From NCBI GenBank assembly GCA_021789815.1, contig JAJYIZ010000007.1:1-36355 (forward strand): DNA of 36,355 nt, given 5' to 3'. Position numbers and translations under genes: made by a program. Positions 6,560 through 14,395 of the stretch are shown one piece after another. Below the pieces are notes generated by a model. It worked only from the letters and a program-made list of their open reading frames with translations. It was not told where the DNA came from and ran no database searches. This stretch comes from Microcaldota archaeon. Lineage in GTDB: Archaea; Micrarchaeota; Micrarchaeia; Micrarchaeales; Micrarchaeaceae. Every line of letters begins with the position of its first letter. The stretch's first letter is position 1.

Positions 6560-8750
6560 CCTTTTGCACCCTCTTTTTCATCTTTCTCTTTGTTACCTTC
6601 TTGACCTCCTCCTTTACTTTAGTCTTCTTTGCCTTGGCCTTAACCGGCCCTGCGGTAGGTGGAGGTGCTTGCTGCATTGGCTCTTTCTTTGGCTCTGCAA
6701 CCTTCTTCGGTTCACCGAAGGGCGCCCAGTCCTTCTTCGTTATGCAGTTTGGATCGAGGTCCATCTCGAACGGTCTTCTTGCACGTCTTATGACCTTTAT
6801 TATCGGAGTATGGCAGTGTTCGCACGTCCTTCCTGTAGGCTGAATCAGCGCCTTCTGAGGCAATGAATATGTGTTCATGCACTTAGGATAGTTTGCGCAT
6901 GCTGCAAAGGTCTTGCCTACCCTCGATCTCCTTATCACAAGGTTACCGCCATCCTTGGGACACTTGCCAAGTATTTCGCTCTCGTATTGCGCCTTCTTCA
7001 TCTCTGCAGCGATCTGCTCCTTGTGCTCATCAAACATCTTTAGTGCCTGGAGCAGCATCTCCTTGCCTTCTTCCAGGACCTCGGACTCTTGCTTTGATCC
7101 CTGCGATATCTTCTCCATGTCCTCTTCAAGCTGACGTGTTGTAGCCTCATCGACTATCATCTTGCAGTTCTTCTCCAGCGCTTCGTAGACGCTCATGCCG
7201 AACTTCGTGACAGAGATGCTAGTGCCCTCTACATAGCTTCTTTTGAAGAGCGTGTCTATTATCGAGGCCCTTGTTGCTTTTGTGCCAAGCTCCCTCTTCT
7301 CGAGCTCCGATATGAGGCCAGCCTTGGAGTATCTCTTTGGCGGCTGTGTCTTCATCTCTGCGGTCTCGACCCTTGTCGCTATGGCTTTTGTACCTTTCTC
7401 GAACCTTGGCAGCTCTTTTTCCTCCAGTTGCGTGTAATCATAGAATTCCAGCCAACCCTTTTCTGTTATCTTTGCCCCGTTTGCAACGTATTTCTCTCCA
7501 GCGAAGTCAGCTACTATGCGCAACCTGGCAACAGTTGCTGCGTCTGCAAACACGGAGAGGAACCTCTTTGTTATCATATCGTAGAGCCTTGCCTCTTCCT
7601 CGGTCATACCAGATGGAGTAACACCTGTTGGAAAGATTGAAGGATGAGCTTCGTCGGTCTTTGCCCCCTCTTTTGGAGCAAACTTTTTCTGCTTGATCAG
7701 CATTCCTGCAAGCCTTGAATAGTTGGGGTTCTTCGCTATGTCCGATATTATCCTTGGAAGGCCAAGCGTGTGCGGCAGTTTCTGCGATGATGTTCTTGGA
7801 TACGATATGTATGAACGTTCGTAGAGCGACTGCGCGATCGCTAGAGTTTTTGATGGATCTATATGCAGGGCCCTGCTAGCCTCCATCTGCAGCGAAGTCA
7901 AATCAAACGGAGGATATGGATTGACCTTGCGCTCTGTAGCTTCAACACTTTCTATAATGCCATTTGTTGCATTCTGCTTTGTCTTTTCGTGTGCCGCCAG
8001 GGCAACCTTCTTATCAAAGATGTCGCCACGCGCGTTAGAAAATTCCGTGCCTTGTATTGTTGCGGTTATTCTCCAGAAAGGCTTTGGAACGAACTTTGTT
8101 ATGCTGATCTCATGCTTGGCGAGCAGGGCAAGCGTTGGCCCTTGCACCCTTCCTATGCTGAGCGACTTTCCACCGAAGCTTCTTCCCGCCAGCGCGTGCG
8201 TCAGCGCCCTGCTGAGGTTGATTCCCCATAGCCAATCCAGCATGTGGCGCACTTCACCAGCGTAATAGTTGTTAAGGTCGAGCGGTGTAAGGTGCGAGTA
8301 CGCCTCTTGCAGGTCTGCTGTTGTGGTGGTGGAGAACTTCATCCTCTTTGCCCTGTCACCAAGATGGCTCTTGCTCAAGAACTTGATTATGTTTGTGCCT
8401 ATCACAGTGCCTTCTGTGTCGTAGTCGCATGCGTTGATGAACTTGTCGCACTTCTTTGACAGCACTGCAAGTGCATCAAGGTACTTCTTTGTATATTCTG
8501 AGAATGAGCTGACGGAGTGCGAGGGCGCCCACTCTATCTCAAGAACGGGATACCCTCTTGTCTTGTCCTTCTGTGTTATTGTGAAGAGGTGGCCTACAGC
8601 TGCAGCGACATAAAGCGTATCCTTTCCGTTCTTTATCTCATAATAGCTGACGCGTTCGTTCGTGTGCTTCTGCTCCTGCTTGCCGTTCCCAAGGGCCATG
8701 GCAAGGCGAAGCGCAACGCTGGGTTTCTCTGCTATCACAAGAGTGTCCAT
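6543..8750 (-). CDS. topA: DNA topoisomerase I (type IA)
   Basis: About 735 aa. The TOPRIM domain shows E8 in VIAEKPS and the DYDTEG metal motif (residues 109-114). The catalytic Tyr is Y317 in YISYPRTSS. Two C-terminal zinc-ribbon-like pieces follow: CPKDGG...CANYPKC and CEHCH...C. The protein ends in a ~50-residue Lys/Pro-rich tail. It relaxes negative supercoils by single-strand passage. ATG at 8750 is chosen over the in-frame ATG-like extension because MDTLVIAEKPS is the normal family start and GTGGTC lies just before it. The gene sits between a small membrane protein and trmI in one operon. Confidence 0.96.
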   Translation of the reverse strand: MDTLVIAEKPSVALRLAMALGNGKQEQKHTNERVSYYEIKNGKDTLYVAAAVGHLFTITQKDKTRGYPVLEIEWAPSHSVSSFSEYTKKYLDALAVLSKKCDKFINACDYDTEGTVIGTNIIKFLSKSHLGDRAKRMKFSTTTTADLQEAYSHLTPLDLNNYYAGEVRHMLDWLWGINLSRALTHALAGRSFGGKSLSIGRVQGPTLALLAKHEISITKFVPKPFWRITATIQGTEFSNARGDIFDKKVALAAHEKTKQNATNGIIESVEATERKVNPYPPFDLTSLQMEASRALHIDPSKTLAIAQSLYERSYISYPRTSSQKLPHTLGLPRIISDIAKNPNYSRLAGMLIKQKKFAPKEGAKTDEAHPSIFPTGVTPSGMTEEEARLYDMITKRFLSVFADAATVARLRIVADFAGEKYVANGAKITEKGWLEFYDYTQLEEKELPRFEKGTKAIATRVETAEMKTQPPKRYSKAGLISELEKRELGTKATRASIIDTLFKRSYVEGTSISVTKFGMSVYEALEKNCKMIVDEATTRQLEEDMEKISQGSKQESEVLEEGKEMLLQALKMFDEHKEQIAAEMKKAQYESEILGKCPKDGGNLVIRRSRVGKTFAACANYPKCMNTYSLPQKALIQPTGRTCEHCHTPIIKVIRRARRPFEMDLDPNCITKKDWAPFGEPKKVAEPKKEPMQQAPPPTAGPVKAKAKKTKVKEEVKKVTKRKMKKRVQKDEGFE

Positions 8751-8759
8751 TCCGACCAC

Positions 8760-9002
8760 TTATCTTCTTCTCTTTCTGCCAGATGGTCTGCGCGTTTGGG
8801 TATTAGTATAACGCACTGCTGGTCTCGGTATCTTTGATATCACTCTGACGTTCAGGATTCCTATTATAAAAGTGATGACCACAACTATGTAGAAGCCAAT
8901 GCGCGCCCCATAATTTATAAATACAATTATTGCAATTATAAAGAATAGGAGCGTCAGGCCAGATAGAAGAAAGCCTAGCGACTCCCGTCTGTATGCAGGC
9001 AT
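8760..9002 (-). CDS. Small membrane protein, two TM segments
   Basis: 80 aa. Two hydrophobic stretches (residues ~10-30 and ~34-52) are followed by a very basic tail ending RRPSGRKRRR, predicted cytoplasmic. The family is not recognised. It is the first gene of the topA-trmI operon (its TAA is 9 bases before the topA ATG) and is divergent from the SMR-like pair over only 21 bp, so at least one promoter must lie inside a coding region. It could anchor nucleic acid or a complex to the membrane, but nothing in the sequence shows this. Confidence 0.7.
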   Translation of the reverse strand: MPAYRRESLGFLLSGLTLLFFIIAIIVFINYGARIGFYIVVVITFIIGILNVRVISKIPRPAVRYTNTQTRRPSGRKRRR

Positions 9003-9023
9003 ACTACACCATCCGGTATTTCG

Positions 9024-9380
9024 ATGAATATCTACCTAGTCATATTTATAACACTTATTGCGGCTCTGATAGCCTCTTTTTCGCAAACCCTTTACAAGAA
9101 GAACATGACCAAGCGCCTCAATAACCTGAAAGATATATTCAAGGTATTTCTCAAAATACCGATACTTGCTGGTGCGTTGGGTTATGTATTGAGCCTTGGC
9201 GTGTACCTCTTTGCTCTATCAAAAGCACCCCTGTCGGTTGTCTATCCAACATTTGCAAGCACGTTCATCTTCGTGACCATACTCTCATCTTTTGTGCTCA
9301 AGGAAAAAATGGGGAAGATGAGGATAGCCGGCATGCTGGTAATATTCTTCGGGATAGTTGTCGTTGCACTGACCTTGTGA
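9024..9380 (+). CDS. SMR/DMT-like small membrane transporter subunit, first of a pair
   Basis: 118 aa with four predicted TM helices and the C-terminal signature of the EamA/SMR superfamily (APLSVVYPTFASTFIFVTILSSFVLKEKM, then GMLVIFFGIVVVAL). Four-TM members work as dimers. The next gene encodes a related 4-TM protein, four bases after this stop, so a heterodimer is likely, as in EmrE-type pairs or ArnE/ArnF lipid-linked sugar flippases. The substrate is unknown. The first helix contains an unusual Phe/Ser-rich SFSQTLYKK end where SMR proteins carry their substrate Glu; no TM1 Glu is present. Confidence 0.8.
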   Translation: MNIYLVIFITLIAALIASFSQTLYKKNMTKRLNNLKDIFKVFLKIPILAGALGYVLSLGVYLFALSKAPLSVVYPTFASTFIFVTILSSFVLKEKMGKMRIAGMLVIFFGIVVVALTL

Positions 9381-9384
9381 TACT

Positions 9385-9714
9385 ATGAAAGAGAAGAGAA
9401 ATAGCGCGTTAATCCTTGTTGGGACCACTCTGCTCGGTGCCTTGGGGCAGCTTCTATTCAAATATGCATTTGTGCACAATTCCATGTTCATAGAGTGGTT
9501 CGCGCTTGCGGTTATTGCTTATGGTTTCTCCACGATAGGTTACTTCTATGTTCTTAGCCGAGTACATCTATCGTGGGCCTATGGGATAGGTGGCCTTGCT
9601 TACATATTTGCGACCTTCTTGGCTTACTTTGTGCTTGCGGAGAGCATACCCCCGCTTAGATGGATAGGTGTGATAATAATAACAGTTGGAGTGGTCCTGA
9701 TAGGGTTTAGCTGA
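9385..9714 (+). CDS. SMR/DMT-like small membrane transporter subunit, second of a pair
   Basis: 109 aa, four TM helices: LILVGTTLLGALGQLLFKYAF, a second helix FALAVIAYGFSTIGYFYVLS, then HLSWAYGIGGLAYIFATFLAYFVLAE and a final helix WIGVIIITVGVVLIGF. This order, with GQLLFKYA in TM1, resembles ArnE/ArnF-type flippases more than EmrE drug pumps. It is translationally coupled to the previous gene (TGA-tact-ATG). It probably forms a heterodimer with it. A role in moving a polyprenyl-linked sugar is inference, supported weakly by glycan genes at 25953-28252. Confidence 0.8.
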   Translation: MKEKRNSALILVGTTLLGALGQLLFKYAFVHNSMFIEWFALAVIAYGFSTIGYFYVLSRVHLSWAYGIGGLAYIFATFLAYFVLAESIPPLRWIGVIIITVGVVLIGFS

Positions 9715-9720
9715 TAAAAA

Positions 9721-10287
9721 TCAGTGCACTTCAAGCTTCTTTACTTCAACCTTGCCTATAGGGGTTATGTTTGAGGCTTTTGCTGCCATCTCTGCCTGCA
9801 GCCTTCCCTCTATTACTGCGCCGGTTATTGCGTCTGCAGAGTTTTCTTTAGAATAAGCGTTAACAAAATCAATTATCTCCTTTCTTATCGCCTTCAGCCT
9901 TGCGTGCGTAACTCTAGATCTTGTAATCGCTATTATCTTTAGCACCATCTTTGTGTTGTCCTTTGTTGTAATTGGCACAACGGCGGTTGCCACTCCTCTA
10001 TATCTCCTCACCAGCGAGCGTATGTAGCTGTAAGGCTGCTCTATAGTGACAAGCTTCGTATGGGCCGAGTCACCATTGACTTCCGTAACCCTTACAACGA
10101 CATTGCTGAACGAATTCTGCGGATTGTGCGTCAGCTGTTCCAGGCTTACCCTGAGCTTCCTGTTAGTAACGTGCTTCTCGTCATCAGCAGGCATCTCGCA
10201 TATCTTCTCCTCGTTGAAGAGCTTCGGAGCATGCACTACGAACCAGCGCTTCATTTTCCATTTGTCAACGGTTCTTTGTAGTGCCAT
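9721..10287 (-). CDS. rps3ae: Small ribosomal subunit protein eS1 (S3Ae)
   Basis: About 188 aa. Starts MALQRTVDKWKMKRWFVVHAPKLF and contains the family core NRKLRVSLEQLTHNPQNSFSNVVVRVTEV and RSRVTHARLKAIRKEI. It sits near the mRNA exit on the 30S subunit. Start: a GTG two codons upstream is in frame, but ATG at 10287 fits the family and lies just after the TGATC formed by the uS15 stop. It is the last gene of the valS-uS15-eS1 run and converges with the SMR pair (6 nt). Confidence 0.95.
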   Translation of the reverse strand: MALQRTVDKWKMKRWFVVHAPKLFNEEKICEMPADDEKHVTNRKLRVSLEQLTHNPQNSFSNVVVRVTEVNGDSAHTKLVTIEQPYSYIRSLVRRYRGVATAVVPITTKDNTKMVLKIIAITRSRVTHARLKAIRKEIIDFVNAYSKENSADAITGAVIEGRLQAEMAAKASNITPIGKVEVKKLEVH

Positions 10288-10289
10288 GA

Positions 10290-10754
10290 TCACGCCTTGC
10301 CCCTGATTAATAGTTCAGCAGTCTGTGGGTCGTACCTCCAGCCCCTTGGAAGTCTCCCTTGATTCAAATAATACTTTGTCAATCTCCATATCTTCGATTC
10401 GACTCTTCCCAATCGTATTCTTGCATGGACGTCCTTTTTGTTCGAATTCAGGTGAGCGCGTATTCCCACAGCTTTCTTCATGAGCTGCAGCATATCTGAA
10501 GGAATCTGCCCCACGAGTCCCTTTTCCTTTAGTATCTGGAGCATGCGCTTTCCAGTAACCTGCTTTATGTACATTACCTTGTGCTCCCTCTTGAGCTTTT
10601 CTCCTATAAGCGCAGGGTCCATGCCCTGCTTTGCATACGAAACAATGAGCTCCTCTACCTGCTCCTTTGGTATGCCGCTTTCGTCCTTTGCGTTCTCCAT
10701 TAGCGGCTTCCTTGAGGCGGATTTGCCCTTCTTCTTCGTGTGCATTCTTGCCAT
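10290..10754 (-). CDS. rps15: Small ribosomal subunit protein uS15
   Basis: 154 aa, usual archaeal/eukaryotic length with the N-terminal extension (MARMHTKKKGKSASRKP) and the conserved C-terminal fold (AHLNSNKKDVHARIRLGRVESKIWRLTKYY). It binds the central domain of 16S rRNA. Upstream is TGAA three bases before the ATG, close to the local start signal. Its own stop TGA overlaps the signal for eS1 (TGATCATG). Confidence 0.96.
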   Translation of the reverse strand: MARMHTKKKGKSASRKPLMENAKDESGIPKEQVEELIVSYAKQGMDPALIGEKLKREHKVMYIKQVTGKRMLQILKEKGLVGQIPSDMLQLMKKAVGIRAHLNSNKKDVHARIRLGRVESKIWRLTKYYLNQGRLPRGWRYDPQTAELLIRGKA

Positions 10755-10770
10755 TGCTTCACTAGTTTGT

Positions 10771-13215
10771 TTATACCGTTATAGAGACAGAGAATTCCTT
10801 TGCCTTGTTTATCTCTATGCCGCGCGCCTTGAGTATAAGCTTCAGCTCGTCCTTCGATGCAACGACGGCACTGTAGTATTCTTCTGGAATGTTTATATTC
10901 ATTGCGGTGATCTCTTTGTTGAGGGCTATCCTGTGGGTGGCCTTCTCCTTCCTTACGCTGCTTATTACCACGTTCAGGAAGGCCCCTACGTCCTCATAGT
11001 CTATCTGGACAGCGCTTTTCTGTATGAGCCCGTTTATCGCGTAGTCGCTGCCCTTCTCCCTCTCTGCGTACTTCGGGAAGCTGCTTTCGAATATGCTTGC
11101 TTTGCTATAGCTTGAGTTCATCTCTTCGCAGATGAAAGGCACTATAGGCGCAAGCAGTTGCAGAGTTGTCTGGAGAACATGCTTGAGTGTGAAGAGCGCT
11201 GCTCCCTTGCTCTTCTCCATCCTCTTTTCTTCCGAGTAAACCCTGTGCTTCACATTCTCTATGTAAAAGTCAGCGAATTCGTGCCAGTAGAAATCTATTA
11301 TGGAGTTTGCGGCCTCGTAGAAGTTCATCTCCTCATAAGAATCGGTTGCCTTCTTTATTGTGGAATTGAGTCTATTGAGTATCCATATGTCAAACGCGTT
11401 GAGATCCTTGTGCGGTTCCTCTTTTGGAATCTTGCCCTTCGAAAGCGCGACGTTGACAAAGTTGGCCGTGTTGTACAACTTTATCAGGAAGCTCTTTGCG
11501 TAATCTATGTCCTTGTAGGAGAACTGCTTGTCCTTGCCTACTGCCCCGGTCATCGCCGCCCACAAGCGTATCGAATCTGCTGAATAACCTTTTGCAAAGA
11601 GCTCATCTGGAGCGAAGCCGTTGCCAGCGCTCTTGTGCATTATTTTTCCATCGAATCCGAGTATCATTCCGTTGATGAGTGCTTCCTCCCATGGCTTTTC
11701 TCCAGTAAGAGCCCAGACCCTGAAGAGCGTGTAAAATGCCCATGTTCGTATTATCTCAGTGCCCTGCTCCCTCAGTGCGTTTGGAAGTCCCCGTTCTACA
11801 AGCTTCTTGTTCTCGGGCCATCCCAGTATTATGAGAGGCGTGATAGAGGAGTCGACCCAGACGTCGCATGTGGCACTCTCGCCCACAAGGCTTCCTCCGC
11901 ATTTTGGGCACTTATCAATTGGTGCCTTGTCGGTTGCCGGGTCGACTGGCAGTTTCTCCCTCTTTGCAGGAACTATCGTATCGCATTTCTCGCAAAACCA
12001 GAAAGGTATTGGCGTCCCGTATACCCTGTTTCTCGAGATTGTCCAGTCCCAGTCTATGAAGTTTGCCCAGTCATAGAGCCTCTGCCTTCCAGACTCTGGA
12101 TGCCACTTGACTTCGTTGGCAAGCTGTTTTATCCTGTCTGAGTGCTCCTTTATCTTGATGAACCACTGCTTTGAGTTTATGAATTCCACTCTTGTTCCGC
12201 ATCTATCGTGCGTCTTTACAGTGTGCTTTATCTTCTCTTGCTTTACCAGGAAGCCAGCCTCCTTCAATTTCAGGAGTATGGCCTCACGCGCTTCGTCAAG
12301 GGGTGTACCTGTGAGGTCACCCGCGTTGAGCAGGTTGCCCTTCTCGTCTATAGCCTCTATCAATCCCAGATCGTGCTTGTGGAACAGTTCTATGTCTGCT
12401 TTGTCGCCGAAGGTGCAGATCATCTCCGCGCCAGTTCCAAAGGCAGAGTCTACCTTTTCGTCTGCCACTACGGTTACAGCTCCCTTGTAGATCGGAACTT
12501 CAAAGCTCTTGCCCACAAACTTACTGTACTTCTCATCATTGGAATTGACAGCTATCGAAACGCACGCATGCAGCAACTCTGGCCTCGTTGTTGCTACGAT
12601 TATTTCTGCTTTGCCCTTCTTTGCCTTGAACGTTATATAGTTGAGATTTGTTTCTTCCTCCCTTTCCTCTGTCTCTGCATTGGCTATCGCGCTGGTGCAG
12701 CTTGTGCACCACATCACCGGGTGTGTGTCCCTATATACGTACCCTTTCTCATGCATCATAACTAGAGACAGCTGCACCTTTTTCCTGTACTCCGGGTCTA
12801 TAGTTGAGTACTCCAGCTTTGGATCGAATACAAAACCCAGCCTATCTATCTGCTCCTTCATCCTCGAGATGTTTGCCTTGGCTACTTCGAGGCATTTGCT
12901 GTAGAAGTCTGCCCTGCCCAGGCCCTTGCCGTATTTCTTCTCCACAGCCCTCTCTGTCGGGAATCCTTGTGCATCCCACCCGTTCGGGAGCAATATGTTG
13001 AATCCCTTCATCTTCTTGTATCTCCCGACCATCTCCAGCAGGGCGAAGCTGAGCACGTTTCCCATGTGCAGCTCTCCGCTAGTAAATGGCGGCGGTGCGT
13101 CTATCGCATAGATCTGCTTCTTTGTGTCTTTGTCATCAAAGTAGAATGTCTTGTGCTCCTTCCAGTACCCCATCCATTTCTGGTGCAGTTCTTGTGTATA
13201 TATTTCACTGGGCAT
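10771..13215 (-). CDS. valS: Valyl-tRNA synthetase
   Basis: 814 aa class Ia synthetase. The HIGH motif is HMGN (residues 50-53), followed by NILLPNGWDAQGFPTE. The editing domain has VATTRPELL. The Val-type segment WVDSSITPLIILGW and RTWAFYTLFRVWALTGE distinguishes it from IleRS. The KMSKS loop is degenerate: residues 525-529 read IMHKS, in GKIMHKSAGN, so the first Lys is Ile and the Ser is His while the key second Lys is kept. Two Zn-type pairs (CEKC, CPKC) are present. It charges tRNA-Val with valine. uS15 follows 16 bases later on the same strand. Confidence 0.95.
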   Translation of the reverse strand: MPSEIYTQELHQKWMGYWKEHKTFYFDDKDTKKQIYAIDAPPPFTSGELHMGNVLSFALLEMVGRYKKMKGFNILLPNGWDAQGFPTERAVEKKYGKGLGRADFYSKCLEVAKANISRMKEQIDRLGFVFDPKLEYSTIDPEYRKKVQLSLVMMHEKGYVYRDTHPVMWCTSCTSAIANAETEEREEETNLNYITFKAKKGKAEIIVATTRPELLHACVSIAVNSNDEKYSKFVGKSFEVPIYKGAVTVVADEKVDSAFGTGAEMICTFGDKADIELFHKHDLGLIEAIDEKGNLLNAGDLTGTPLDEAREAILLKLKEAGFLVKQEKIKHTVKTHDRCGTRVEFINSKQWFIKIKEHSDRIKQLANEVKWHPESGRQRLYDWANFIDWDWTISRNRVYGTPIPFWFCEKCDTIVPAKREKLPVDPATDKAPIDKCPKCGGSLVGESATCDVWVDSSITPLIILGWPENKKLVERGLPNALREQGTEIIRTWAFYTLFRVWALTGEKPWEEALINGMILGFDGKIMHKSAGNGFAPDELFAKGYSADSIRLWAAMTGAVGKDKQFSYKDIDYAKSFLIKLYNTANFVNVALSKGKIPKEEPHKDLNAFDIWILNRLNSTIKKATDSYEEMNFYEAANSIIDFYWHEFADFYIENVKHRVYSEEKRMEKSKGAALFTLKHVLQTTLQLLAPIVPFICEEMNSSYSKASIFESSFPKYAEREKGSDYAINGLIQKSAVQIDYEDVGAFLNVVISSVRKEKATHRIALNKEITAMNINIPEEYYSAVVASKDELKLILKARGIEINKAKEFSVSITV

Positions 13216-13238
13216 GAAACTCGATGCTCTCGCTCACA

Positions 13239-13267
13239 GAAAAAGTTGACCAGACAAAAACTAAAAG
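13239..13267 (-). terminator. T-rich tract between TRAM gene and valS
   Basis: Read on the minus strand this interval has TTTTAG, TTTTTG and TTTTTC runs in 29 bases, starting 10 nt after the TRAM stop. Clustered T-runs are the archaeal intrinsic termination signal. No good TATA box is seen between here and the valS ATG, so partial read-through into valS is likely. Confidence 0.4.
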
Positions 13268-13276
13268 CCTGGTAGG

Positions 13277-13561
13277 TTATGACACAACTTCTCCGATCGC
13301 GAACCTTGCCTTCACGTCCGTGATTCTTACCTTCACCTTGTCGCCCTCCTTGGCGCCCTTGATGAAGATGACAAACCCGTCCTTCTTCGCGATTCCGTCA
13401 CCCTTCGACGCGACCGCTTCGACGGTCACTTCGACCTCGTCGCCCACTTTTACAGGCTTTGGCAGGAAATAGTTGGACTTTATGTTCATTCCGCCTTCTC
13501 TCCTCCCTCCTCTTCTTTCTCCCCGGCTTTCGCCGCCTTCATCTCCGAATTCGTCTTCCAT
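13277..13561 (-). CDS. TRAM domain protein (putative RNA chaperone)
   Basis: 94 aa. The first ~25 residues are acidic then Gly/Arg-rich (GESRGERRGGRREGG). Residues ~34-94 form a TRAM beta-barrel: VKVGDEVEVTVEAVASKGDG, IAKKDGFVIFIKGAKEGDKV, KVRITDVKARFAIGEVV. Small stand-alone TRAM proteins are common in archaea, bind RNA and have been proposed as cold-shock-like chaperones. The start could also be the internal ATG at 13489, but the Gly/Arg tail is normal in such proteins. Confidence 0.88.
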   Translation of the reverse strand: MEDEFGDEGGESRGERRGGRREGGMNIKSNYFLPKPVKVGDEVEVTVEAVASKGDGIAKKDGFVIFIKGAKEGDKVKVRITDVKARFAIGEVVS

Positions 13562-13714
13562 TACATCTGTCTCATACGTAGAATTAGCGCTTTACGCCTT
13601 ACTCCGTATATGTGAAGAACAATAGGGATCCTGGTTTTAAAAGCTTTTCTGAATGTTACATGAGCGCCTATGGATGGAAAAGTTTTCTGATTTTTCGCTC
13701 GGATTTTTAATAAT

Positions 13715-14395
13715 CTACAGAGCTTTGAAGAATGCTTCCATGCTTCTGAATAGGTAGTCTGGCTTCGCACCCGCGAGCTTTTCGAAGCTGGAGAATCCAT
13801 CCGCTATGGCGCAGGAGTGCACCCCTGCATACTTCGCTGCCTCTATATCGTTAACCATGTCGCCCACGTACAGTGTCTTCTCTTTTCTGGCGTGAAGCGC
13901 TTTTAGTATAATTTCAAGGCCGAGAGGATTGGGCTTTAATGTATTGAGGCTCTGCGCACTGACCATAACTGTGAAGTAATCCTGCAACCCCAGATAGGAA
14001 AGTTCCCGGGATATCCTAAAGTTGGCGCCGTTGGTAAAGAGCGCTATGTCTGCTCCATTTTTCTTTATCTTGTTGAGTGCCTCCCTTGAGTAATTCTGCA
14101 GGCTCGGCTTCAGAAAGTAGAGGGAGAGATCTGCTAGCACTGCAGGTATTCCGGACTCTGCTTCTTTGATACGTATGTGGCGCCTGATTTCCTTGCCCTT
14201 CAGGCTGTTTACGTCCCGAGGTTGTTTTGTGGAATACTTGTCTATAAGCTCCATGCTTCTCTTCTTTCGGTACGCCCAGCCGGGATTCAGCATCTCGTTC
14301 AGCTTCATCAGCAGCTTAACCCTTGCAAGCGTGCCGTCCCAGTCGAATACGAATGTATCGTACTTCCTAAGAAGCCCCTGGCCCTTCATTCCCAT
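13715..14395 (-). CDS. HAD-superfamily hydrolase (phosphatase)
   Basis: 226 aa. Motif I is VFDWDGT with nucleophile D18 and acid D20. Motif II is ALFTNGA, motif III the Lys in LKPNP, and motif IV GDMVNDIEAA. The helical cap between motifs I and II is of the phosphoglycolate phosphatase/beta-phosphoglucomutase type. The substrate is not known. It overlaps the end of leuS; either ATG at 14395 or ATG at 14389 (ATGA overlap with the leuS stop) may be the start, so it is co-transcribed with leuS. Confidence 0.88.
   Translation of the reverse strand: MGMKGQGLLRKYDTFVFDWDGTLARVKLLMKLNEMLNPGWAYRKKRSMELIDKYSTKQPRDVNSLKGKEIRRHIRIKEAESGIPAVLADLSLYFLKPSLQNYSREALNKIKKNGADIALFTNGANFRISRELSYLGLQDYFTVMVSAQSLNTLKPNPLGLEIILKALHARKEKTLYVGDMVNDIEAAKYAGVHSCAIADGFSSFEKLAGAKPDYLFRSMEAFFKAL

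Noticed and set aside
13561-13800. 79-aa minus-strand ORF between TRAM and HAD genes
   Set aside because: It overlaps the HAD C-terminus in another frame and has no recognisable features; the spacer looks like a promoter region (TTTTAAAA near 13637).
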